DNA of 64,000 nt from an uncultured Erythrobacter sp. (GTDB lineage Bacteria; Pseudomonadota; Alphaproteobacteria; Sphingomonadales; Sphingomonadaceae): positions 906,861 to 970,860 of the forward strand of contig CANLZI010000001.1 of NCBI GenBank assembly GCA_947495555.1. The letters are read 5' to 3'. Of this stretch, positions 46,413 through 54,252 are shown piece by piece (position 1 is the first letter of the stretch; each line of letters begins with the position of its first letter). The position numbers were made by a program, and so were the translations under genes. Under the pieces are notes generated by a model. That model worked only from the letters and a program-made list of their open reading frames with translations, did no database searches and was not told the DNA's origin.

Positions 46413-47702
46413 TTAACTCCAAGTCACAAGGCCGATCACCGCGCCGGTCATTAGCGATGCCATATTGCCAGCCAGCCAGCTTCTGATGCCCAGCCCCGCC
46501 ACCTCGGCCCGCCTTTCCGGGCACAGCGCTCCGATGGTGGAGACGATCAGCCCAACGCTGGCCAGATTGGCAAATCCGCAAAGCGCATAGGTCAAAATCA
46601 CCATGCTGCGCGGATCAAGCGTTCCGGCCTCAATTGAAGACAGATCGAGAAATGCGACATATTCATTCAGGATCGCCTTCGTCCCCATATACGAACCAGC
46701 GCTAACCGCTTGCTCCCAAGGTATGCCGATCACCCACATCAACGGCGCAAACAGCCAACCGAATACTCGTCTCAAGGTCATCGGATCACCCTCTACCAAG
46801 GGCAAAAGCGCCAGCATTTGATCAACCAGATTGACCAAAGCAAACACCACGATGATCACGCCGATCACCGCCAGCACCAATTGCACCCCATCCATGGTAC
46901 CGCGAATGATCGCGTCCATGCTGCCTTCATAAGACAGCTCTGGTTCTGCTTGAGGTTCTTTGTCAGAGGCTTCTTCTGCTTGCTCATCTGGCGCCAAGGG
47001 CGGGACCATAAGGCGGGCAATCAGAACGGCTGCGGGCAAGGATATCAACGAGGCAACGATCATATGCCCAACCGCATTGGGCACAATCTCGCGCAAAGTT
47101 GTCGCGTAGAGAACCAGCGTGGCGCCCGAAATGGTCGCCATTATGATCACCATCACGCTGAACAGATCGCTGCGAGACATTCGACCAAACCAAGCTTTGA
47201 GCACTAAAGGCGTCTCAACCACGCCAAGGAAGATGGATGATCCGCCACCCAGTCCTACAACACCGCTAACGCCCAGCGTTTTGCGCAGGGCCCATGACAG
47301 ACCTCTCACGGCAGCCTTCAGCACGCCCCAATGCCACAGCAATGCAGCCAGCGCGGAAAAGACAATAACCAACGGAAGGATCTGGAACGCGACCACAACT
47401 GGCTCGCTCTCGCCCGGCTTCAGTAGGAACGGAATGGGCGCTCCGCCAGTATAGCCGAACATATAGGATGAGCCGACCAGCGTGGCTTTTTCAATCGCGG
47501 CCACACCCGAATTGGCATAGCCAACCAGCGTCCACACGATCGGCACTCGGGTCACCACCAACGCAATCGCGACTTGCAGCAGCAGGGCACCGCCAATCCA
47601 GCGCCAACCCGGACGCGCCGAGCGATTTTCTGACAAGCCCCAAGCCATCATCACCAGCAGAGCGATGCCTATCACCCCACGGAACTGATCAAAAAACTCC
47701 AA
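46413..47702 (-). CDS. Concentrative nucleoside transporter (CNT/NupC family)
   Basis: A 429-residue membrane protein with about ten helices. The GLGGGSSIFLGVVETPLVLKAW stretch (with its ETP) and the C-terminal CGFANLASVGLIVSTIGALCPERR are CNT signatures. It imports nucleosides with H+ or Na+. The start is TTG, backed by GAGGGAG 6-12 bases upstream; an ATG 17 codons later would cut into the first helix. Confidence 0.88.
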   Translation of the reverse strand: MEFFDQFRGVIGIALLVMMAWGLSENRSARPGWRWIGGALLLQVAIALVVTRVPIVWTLVGYANSGVAAIEKATLVGSSYMFGYTGGAPIPFLLKPGESEPVVVAFQILPLVIVFSALAALLWHWGVLKAAVRGLSWALRKTLGVSGVVGLGGGSSIFLGVVETPLVLKAWFGRMSRSDLFSVMVIIMATISGATLVLYATTLREIVPNAVGHMIVASLISLPAAVLIARLMVPPLAPDEQAEEASDKEPQAEPELSYEGSMDAIIRGTMDGVQLVLAVIGVIIVVFALVNLVDQMLALLPLVEGDPMTLRRVFGWLFAPLMWVIGIPWEQAVSAGSYMGTKAILNEYVAFLDLSSIEAGTLDPRSMVILTYALCGFANLASVGLIVSTIGALCPERRAEVAGLGIRSWLAGNMASLMTGAVIGLVTWS

Positions 47703-47748
47703 CTAACGCTCCCTCAAACCGGCGACATTACTGCACGACAACGCGCAA

Positions 47749-49899
47749 TCACCCACGCCGCCAATTGTGATATTTCTCTACATATTCGAGAAGTTTTTCC
47801 GGCTTGTTGGCCTTCTTCCATTCGCCCGCGGCAAATTTGTTTGCCTCCGCCATGGTTGGGTAGGGATGGATCGTTTCCAGGATCTTGTTCAGCCCCAGAC
47901 CATGCTTCATCGCGAGCGTGTATTCCGCCAATAGCTCGCCGGCATTTGCTCCGACAATAGTAGCGCCCAAAATCTTGTCCTTACCCGGAGGCGTGAGCAC
48001 TTTGACAAAACCCTTTGTCTCGCTTTCGGTGATGGCGCGATCCAGATCATCCAGGCCATAGGTGGTTACTTCGTATTCCACGCCCTGCTCTTCCGCCTCA
48101 AGTTCGTTCAGGCCGACGCGGGCGATTTCTGGATCAGTGAAGGTGACCCACGGGATAACACGGTAATCCACCTTGAACTTCTTGAATTGGCCGAACAGGG
48201 CGTTGACGCTGGCAAACCATGCTTGATGCGATGCGGTGTGGGTGAATTGATAAGGTCCCGCCACATCGCCAGCGGCGAAGATATTCGGGAACACCGTCGC
48301 CAAATAGTCATCCGTTACCACGGTGCGGTTGGTGTCGATGCCCAGCTCTTCCAAACCGTACCCGCTGAGGCGCGCCTTGCGACCCACCGCCATAATCAAT
48401 GCGTCATAACCGATCGCTGTTTCGCTTCCATCATGCTCGACAATCAGCTGTTTTTCGCCATCGGCCACTTTAACGCGCAGGGCGTTATGGCTGGTCAGCA
48501 CACGCACGCCAGAGGCCATTTGCGATTGTTTAGCCAAGGCAGAGACATCTTCGTCTTCGCGCAGCAACAGACGATCATCGCGTTCAATCTGCGTAACCTG
48601 CGCACCCAATCGGGCAAAGGCCTGCGACAATTCGCAGCCGATCGGGCCGCCGCCCAGAACAGCGATGCGCTTGGGCATCTCGTCCATTTGGACAAATGCG
48701 TCCCACATTGTGTCGCTGGTGAGATAGCCGCTGTGCTCAAGCCCTTCCAATGGCGGAACGAAGGGCTCTGCGCCCGCTGCGATGACGATGGAGCGGGTCG
48801 TCAGTTTGATGGTCTCGCCGTCGTTCTTGGCGATCTCGACCGTCCAAGGGTCAATGATTTTGGCATAGCCCTGCACCACATCCACACCCAGATCACTATA
48901 GCGTTCCACGCTGTCCTTTGGTTCAATCTCGGCAATGATGGCGTGCACCCGCTGAAAGATCGCCTTGAAGCTGAATTTTGCCTCGGCTTGGTCGAGCCCG
49001 TATTTGTCAGCATGACGCATCTGCTGAGCGACCTTGGCGCTCTTGATCAAGGCCTTGGACGGAACGCAGCCGTAATTCAGACAGTCGCCGCCCATCTTGG
49101 AGGCCTCAATCAAGGTCACCTTCGCCTTGACCGTGGCGCCGATCAAGGATGACACGAGGCCGGCTGCACCAGCACCAATGACAACCATATTGCGGTCATA
49201 TTTGGCCGGACGGGTGAAGCCTGCATAAGCGCGGCGGCTCTTGATTTTGGCCAAGACCCATTTGGCCACCCAGGGCACCAATCCCAAAGCGGCAAAAGAT
49301 GCCAGCAAGGCAGGCGAAGCAATGTCGCCCACGTCCTGAATGGCGGCGATTTGTGTTCCGGCGTTCACAAATACAATCGTTGCCAGCAACATCCCGACTT
49401 GGCTGACCCAATAATAGGTCCATGTTTTGATCGAGGTCAGCCCCATCACAAGGTTGACGACAAAGAACGGAAACGCGGGCACAAGCCTAAGCGTGAAAAG
49501 GTAAAACCCGCCTTCTTTCTCAATGCCTTGATTGATGGGCTTGAGACGATCTCCAAATTTGCTCTGGACCCAATCGCGGAACAGAAAACGTGATCCCAGA
49601 AAGGCGAATGTCGCACCAATGGCCGAGGCGAAGGAAACCACAATTGTGCCCGTGACCAAGCCGAACAATGCACCCGCCACCACCGTCATAATGGCCGCAC
49701 CCGGAATTGATGCCGCTGCCATCAACACATAGGCGACAAAGAAAATGCCGATCACCAGCAGAGGAGATTGCTGATAGATCGCATCGATCTCAGCCTGCCT
49801 CGCTTTGAAGTTCTCCAGCGTAAGCTGGCTGCCCAGATCGAAGTAGAAAAAGGCTCCTACAATCACGGCCAGAACAGCGAGGATAAGCAGTTTCTTCAC
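47749..49899 (-). CDS. Fusion of a VTT (TVP38/DedA-like) membrane domain with a class I flavoprotein disulfide reductase
   Basis: A 716-residue protein. Residues 1-225 hold five or six helices with the SNARE-associated/VTT pattern (AAASIPGAAIMTVVAGALFG, LRLVPAFPFFVVNLVMG). Residues about 235-716 are a pyridine-nucleotide-disulfide oxidoreductase with FAD GAGAAGL, redox pair CLNYGCVPSK, NAD site LGGGPIGCELSQAF, FAGDVAGPYQF and a C-terminal HPYPTMAE dimer motif. The redox pair matches mercuric/dihydrolipoamide reductases, but the N-terminal HMA or lipoyl parts are absent. The membrane anchor may bring reduction of a membrane or quinone-linked thiol. Confidence 0.88.
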   Translation of the reverse strand: MKKLLILAVLAVIVGAFFYFDLGSQLTLENFKARQAEIDAIYQQSPLLVIGIFFVAYVLMAAASIPGAAIMTVVAGALFGLVTGTIVVSFASAIGATFAFLGSRFLFRDWVQSKFGDRLKPINQGIEKEGGFYLFTLRLVPAFPFFVVNLVMGLTSIKTWTYYWVSQVGMLLATIVFVNAGTQIAAIQDVGDIASPALLASFAALGLVPWVAKWVLAKIKSRRAYAGFTRPAKYDRNMVVIGAGAAGLVSSLIGATVKAKVTLIEASKMGGDCLNYGCVPSKALIKSAKVAQQMRHADKYGLDQAEAKFSFKAIFQRVHAIIAEIEPKDSVERYSDLGVDVVQGYAKIIDPWTVEIAKNDGETIKLTTRSIVIAAGAEPFVPPLEGLEHSGYLTSDTMWDAFVQMDEMPKRIAVLGGGPIGCELSQAFARLGAQVTQIERDDRLLLREDEDVSALAKQSQMASGVRVLTSHNALRVKVADGEKQLIVEHDGSETAIGYDALIMAVGRKARLSGYGLEELGIDTNRTVVTDDYLATVFPNIFAAGDVAGPYQFTHTASHQAWFASVNALFGQFKKFKVDYRVIPWVTFTDPEIARVGLNELEAEEQGVEYEVTTYGLDDLDRAITESETKGFVKVLTPPGKDKILGATIVGANAGELLAEYTLAMKHGLGLNKILETIHPYPTMAEANKFAAGEWKKANKPEKLLEYVEKYHNWRRG

Positions 49900-50046
49900 A
49901 GGTCAAATTCCAAACATTGTTATCAATATCAGCGCGCAGCAAAACCCACGCGCCAATCAGTCAATCAGCAATCATTCGCCGCCCAGCGCCCGTTTGTTAC
50001 GAACGATATTCTGCCGGCCAGTCGTTTTCCTTCATTTTCCAATCCG

Positions 50047-51171
50047 TCATTGGGCCAACCGGCTGAACTGTTCAACAAACCGGCGATCTATGCGCTCTTT
50101 CAGCCACCACGCTGCTCGCCCTTCAGCGGAGAAATCGCCCCAAGACAAAATGGCCCGCCGATCCCCCGTCGACATCAGGTACAAAGTGGTGTTGCGAGGA
50201 TCATAGCTTTTCAACGAAACCGGTTCACTTGCCGGATGGGCCAATTGCCGCGCATTATTCGCCAAGACGGGCCCCGACTTCACCGCATGCACGCCCGAAC
50301 GCGCCAAAGGCCTATCGGTGCGCTGGGCAATGTCACCTGCGGCAAAAATATTGGGGTGCGAAGCGCTCTGCAAGGTAGGTCGCACCAAGACACATCCTTG
50401 CGGATCGCAAGCAAGGCCAGAGGCGGCAAGCCAGACCTGCGCCTGGCTGCCAGTCGCCGTAATCACCGCATCAGCAGCGATTTTCCTGCCGTCCTCCAGC
50501 GCAATCACGCCATCCTCAGTTTTGGCCCATGACCAGTGCAAATCAATGCCGCGTTCGCGCATCGCGGCAAGGACTCTTCGCCTAACGGACGATGCATGGC
50601 CCGTCAGAAAGTCAGACTTGGCTGTGATGAGAGAAACACGAAAACTATCGGCGATCTGGCTCAGCCGAGCATGCGCGGCCAAGGCCAATTCTACCCCGCC
50701 AGCTCCTCCGCCAACAATGGCCACATGGGGCGAGCGCAACTGCGGGGCGTCCGCCACGAATTGCGCCCAATCCTGCACAAAGCGTTCAACCGGACGCACG
50801 GTCAGCAATCTTGCCTCCAGCATCGCAAAGGCATCGCTAGGAACTTCTCCTCCCGTCGCCAGCGACAGAAGGTCAAACTCCAGGCTCTCGCCATTGGACA
50901 TCTGCAAGGTCTGGGCATCCGCATCGAGCGCGGTAACAAGTTCTATCACAACCCGCGCTCCAGCCTTGCGGGCCAGCTGCGCAACGGGGATGAACATCTC
51001 CTCCTCAGCGTAAATGCCTGCCATCCAGCCTGGCAACATACCCGAATAGGCAGAACGCTCAGATGGCATGATCAGCACGCGATCTTCTTGGTCACAGGGG
51101 CGCTTTAGCCATTCTGCAAGCACGGCAAGATGCGCATGCCCGCCCCCGACTAGAACAATTCGTTTGGTCAC
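50047..51171 (-). CDS. FAD-dependent NADH dehydrogenase-like protein of the SelD-associated type
   Basis: A 374-residue flavoprotein from the GTG start giving VTKRIVLVGGGHAHLAVL; a TTG 19 codons upstream would add a leader. GGGHAHL (FAD), YSGMLPGWMAG, the second Rossmann site IVGGGAGGVELAL and FAAGDIAQR are seen. This is the flavoprotein domain found fused to SelD in many bacteria, here alone. It ends in a short C-terminal DUF-like part. No selenium gene is nearby, so the role is open. Confidence 0.82.
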   Translation of the reverse strand: MTKRIVLVGGGHAHLAVLAEWLKRPCDQEDRVLIMPSERSAYSGMLPGWMAGIYAEEEMFIPVAQLARKAGARVVIELVTALDADAQTLQMSNGESLEFDLLSLATGGEVPSDAFAMLEARLLTVRPVERFVQDWAQFVADAPQLRSPHVAIVGGGAGGVELALAAHARLSQIADSFRVSLITAKSDFLTGHASSVRRRVLAAMRERGIDLHWSWAKTEDGVIALEDGRKIAADAVITATGSQAQVWLAASGLACDPQGCVLVRPTLQSASHPNIFAAGDIAQRTDRPLARSGVHAVKSGPVLANNARQLAHPASEPVSLKSYDPRNTTLYLMSTGDRRAILSWGDFSAEGRAAWWLKERIDRRFVEQFSRLAQ

Positions 51172-51312
51172 TCGGCGCGTGCCCGCAACACGACGAGCCT
51201 GTGCGCTATGCGCACATTCGCGCGGCAAGTCCGGTGGACCTTTTTATTCTGCCGGTTGACCAACTTTGCCATTCCTGCTCACTCGCAGCTCAGAACTAAC
51301 GGAGTAACGCAC

Positions 51313-52059
51313 ATGGCCGACGGCAAATGGACTGGCAAGCTTGGAAAGACATCGCGTAACGTCGCGATCATCGCACTGGTTTTGGCAGGGGTTGGACTTA
51401 CCCTCGCCCGGTACAATGTGATCGACAAGCTTGATGGCTTTTACGGCATGTTGATCGGCGCGCTGCTTGCCGCTGTTGCGTCCCTGATCGCAGTGATCAG
51501 CCTGCTGATGTCGCTCAAGGGCAATGGTGCCAGTCGCAAGCCCGCAATCATCGCCCTGGCTTTGGCCGTGCCATTTGTAGCCTTTATCGCCACTCGGCCT
51601 GCCGCCGCCGATGGAGCGCCCGCCATTCATGACATCACCACCGATTTGGCATCACCGCCTGAATTTCAAACGCTTACGATCAGAGAAGATAACTTGGCCG
51701 GTGTCGATACGGTTGAGAATTGGCAGGAGATCCACGCCGAGGCTTATGGCGATATCCAGCCCTTATTGTTCAATCGTCCGGTGCCTGAGGTAACCATTGC
51801 AGCCCATTCTGTGGCGCAAGAAAAAGGCTGGGACATCGCAGCATTCGATCCTGGGGCTGGCCGTATTGAGGCAACCGACTATGTCTCTTACATCCGGTTT
51901 GAAGACATTATCGTGATCGAAGTGACCCCATCAGCCGACAATAGCGGAAGCGAAGTCAATGTCCGGTCAGTCAGCCAGCTTGGCGTGAGCGATCTGGGCG
52001 TAAACGCCAAGCGCATCCGGGCCTTTACGGCCGATTTGGAAGCGAAGCTGGCCAATTGA
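51313..52059 (+). CDS. DUF1499 domain membrane protein
   Basis: A 248-residue protein with three hydrophobic helices in the first 115 residues (NVAIIALVLAGVGLTLA, MLIGALLAAVASLIAVISLL, PAIIALALAVPFVAFIA) and a C-terminal DUF1499 domain (IHDITTDLASPPEF, ENWQEIHAEAYGDIQPL, SYIRFEDIIVIEV, RSVSQLGVSDLGVNAKRI). Function unknown. GGAG 10 bases upstream supports the start at 51313 over earlier ones. Confidence 0.85.
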   Translation: MADGKWTGKLGKTSRNVAIIALVLAGVGLTLARYNVIDKLDGFYGMLIGALLAAVASLIAVISLLMSLKGNGASRKPAIIALALAVPFVAFIATRPAAADGAPAIHDITTDLASPPEFQTLTIREDNLAGVDTVENWQEIHAEAYGDIQPLLFNRPVPEVTIAAHSVAQEKGWDIAAFDPGAGRIEATDYVSYIRFEDIIVIEVTPSADNSGSEVNVRSVSQLGVSDLGVNAKRIRAFTADLEAKLAN

Positions 52060-52082
52060 TTGGCGGTTGAGGCGTCATTGCA

Positions 52083-52757
52083 ATGAAAGATCACGAATCC
52101 ACACCACTTGCTGACTTCGAAGAGCTCTCGCCAGAAGCAATGCTGGCTGCTTCCGAAGAATTTTTGGCATCGATGAAGCGCCGCCACAGCGTTCGCCACT
52201 TTTCTGATCGGCCCGTTGACCGCGCCGTGATCGAGGCTGCCATCGCAGCCGCTGGCCGAGCGCCCAGCGGCGCCAATCACCAGCCATGGCACTTTTGCGC
52301 CATCGGTAGCGCGGACAAGAAAAAGCAATTACGCGAACTGGCAGAGAATGAAGAACGCGCCTTTTACGAAGGCAAGGCGGGCGAAGATTGGCTCGATGCG
52401 CTAAGCCCGCTGGGGACCGATGCCAACAAGCCCTATCTGGAACATGCCCCGTGGATCATCGCCATCTTTGGTCAACGCAAAGGCGGGATTGACGGGGATG
52501 AAAGCCAGCAAAACTATTACGTGCCGGAATCGGTCGGCATCGCCATGGGGTTCCTGATCACCGCGCTGCATCAGGCCGGTTTGTGCATGTTGACCCACAC
52601 GCCCAAGCCGATGAGTTTCCTACACGATTTGTGCGACCGTCCCAAGGGCGAAAAACCCTATTTGCTGTTGGTGGTGGGCTATCCGGCGGATGATGCTACC
52701 GTGCCGCTTCATTCGCTAAAGAAGAAACCGCTGGATCAGATCGCATCGTTTATTTGA
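52083..52757 (+). CDS. Nitroreductase-family flavoprotein
   Basis: A 224-residue FMN protein: RRHSVRHFSDRPV (phosphate-binding Arg/Ser), APSGANHQPWHF, GIAMGFLITALHQAGL and a C-terminal KKKPLDQIASFI. Substrates range widely in this family (quinones, nitro compounds, iodotyrosine). It is close to IYD-like nitroreductases by the PSGANHQPWHF motif. It converges with the MACPF operon. Confidence 0.88.
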   Translation: MKDHESTPLADFEELSPEAMLAASEEFLASMKRRHSVRHFSDRPVDRAVIEAAIAAAGRAPSGANHQPWHFCAIGSADKKKQLRELAENEERAFYEGKAGEDWLDALSPLGTDANKPYLEHAPWIIAIFGQRKGGIDGDESQQNYYVPESVGIAMGFLITALHQAGLCMLTHTPKPMSFLHDLCDRPKGEKPYLLLVVGYPADDATVPLHSLKKKPLDQIASFI

Positions 52758-52816
52758 TGGGCGGGTGACCGTCAGGTCCCAGTTCAATCACGGCGGCTCT
52801 TACCCGAATTTGAACG

Positions 52817-53551
52817 CTATTTCTTCTTCCGACCGAAGAATCCGGTGAAGTAGAAGCGGCTTTTCTTCCCCTGCTTGGCCTTCTCGCGACTGACTGCAGC
52901 CTGAGTGGCCCTTTCAACGCGGGCCGCCGTTTCAACCGCGCCGCCTGGCTGTCCCAGGCGAGGCAGTACGGACGAAGCGGTGCTGTCGCGTAAGCCTTGA
53001 CCGGTTGTGCGACCTGGCCCAGCAGGATTTGCCGCCGTCTTGGACGTTTTATTTTCAGCCCGACGCTGGGTTTTCTTTGTACCTGCCTGAGCCCGTTTGG
53101 CTGCCGGAGCTTGCTTTTTCGCTCCTTGCCGTGGCGGAGCAGCCGCCCGCCCAGGGCGAGGTGCGGAATTGGGGACAGCCAACAAATTCATCGTCGTCGT
53201 CGCCGCCGCCGCATGTGCGGTGAAAGTGCCGGCATTGCGATTGCCGGGCTTGCTCTTTGTGCGTTTGGGGGAAACTGTTTTGCCCGCCACCCGGGACGGG
53301 CCCGCCTTGGAGCTTTTGCCCGCGGCCTTTCGGCTCGATTTTTTGGCACCATTGGCTCTGCTCCTTGAAGCAGAAGCTTTCTTCTTCTTACCCGAGCGCT
53401 TCTTCTTGCTGCTCTGGCGGCTACCTTGCGAGCCACCGGGAGCCGCTTCGGCTGCGCCGAGAAAGATATTGACCGATGTAGGGGCGGGTACAAACCCGCC
53501 AATGGCAAGCGCCATTGCCGCAGTGCTGGCTGTGAGTGTTTTCAGGCTCAC
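52817..53551 (-). CDS. Exported Lys/Arg/Ala-rich (histone H1-like) protein, last gene of the MACPF operon
   Basis: A 244-residue protein with a signal peptide (about 1-36, ending AAEAAPGG) and a long low-complexity body of Lys, Arg, Ala, Ser and Pro, for example SSKKKRSGKKKKASASRSR, like histone H1 tails. A short aromatic tail, RFYFTGFFGRKKK, closes it. The GTG start overlaps the stop of the LamG gene (GTGA). No family recognised. A polyanion-binding job (LPS, teichoic-like polymer, DNA) outside the cytoplasm is inference. Confidence 0.72.
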   Translation of the reverse strand: MSLKTLTASTAAMALAIGGFVPAPTSVNIFLGAAEAAPGGSQGSRQSSKKKRSGKKKKASASRSRANGAKKSSRKAAGKSSKAGPSRVAGKTVSPKRTKSKPGNRNAGTFTAHAAAATTTMNLLAVPNSAPRPGRAAAPPRQGAKKQAPAAKRAQAGTKKTQRRAENKTSKTAANPAGPGRTTGQGLRDSTASSVLPRLGQPGGAVETAARVERATQAAVSREKAKQGKKSRFYFTGFFGRKKK

Positions 53552-54252
53552 GGCAATGTCTCCATTGAATCGACCACCAGCAATTCGTCCTCGCGAAAAT
53601 CGCTCTGCGCCACCAGATATTCGGCCGCAGGGTGATCGTCACTGGCAGGATCGAGCACTTCGCGCATACGGAAATCAACAATCTCGTCTTGGGTCAAAGG
53701 CTGGCTCCAGAAACGCAATTGTGCGATCGCGCCATCCAGCGAAGCGGCTTCTTCTGACTCTAGACCACCGACAAACAGGCCGGCAGATGGCAACGCCAAG
53801 GGCATCAGATCGCTTGTCCCGATCAGTGCACCATCAAGATACACCTCGACCCCGTCTTCCATGATGTTTAGCGCGACATGGTGTAAATTGCCGCCTGACA
53901 GATCGCCGATAAAGACATCTTCGTCATTGGCATTGGCAAACACCAAACCGTCACGCTCGCGCAGGATGGAAACCTGATACAAAATGCCGTCAGGTCCGAT
54001 ATTGATAATCACCGGAGGATCATAACCAGGATCGCCCGACCAATTGGCCGCAACCCAGAATTCGATCGCACCGCCGTTTGAAAGATCAAGCTTGGGCGAC
54101 GGGTCAAAGGCGATCGGTCCACTCTCGCTGACCTCCAACACATCGGGTGTGTAGCCTTGCGCCGATGCCGCTGCGGGCATCACCACCACACCCAACGCCA
54201 TAATCGCGCCTACAAAACTGCGTTTCATCCTAGACATCCTCATTCCAATCAC
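53548..54252 (-). CDS. Exported LamG/concanavalin A-like lectin protein of the MACPF operon
   Basis: A 234-residue protein with a signal peptide ending PAAASAQG. One LamG-type domain follows: AIEFWVAANW, LHHVALNIMEDGVEVYLDGALIG, GLFVGGLESEE and IAQLRFWSQPLTQDEI. Such jelly-roll domains bind glycans or other surface ligands. The start ATG overlaps the MACPF stop by four bases and its stop overlaps the basic protein gene, so it is made with both. Confidence 0.88.
   Translation of the reverse strand: MIGMRMSRMKRSFVGAIMALGVVVMPAAASAQGYTPDVLEVSESGPIAFDPSPKLDLSNGGAIEFWVAANWSGDPGYDPPVIINIGPDGILYQVSILRERDGLVFANANDEDVFIGDLSGGNLHHVALNIMEDGVEVYLDGALIGTSDLMPLALPSAGLFVGGLESEEAASLDGAIAQLRFWSQPLTQDEIVDFRMREVLDPASDDHPAAEYLVAQSDFREDELLVVDSMETLP

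Noticed and set aside
48187-49152. 321-residue frame opposite the VTT/flavoprotein fusion
   Set aside because: Shadow of a gene with intact FAD, redox and NAD motifs; no ribosome-binding site or domain.
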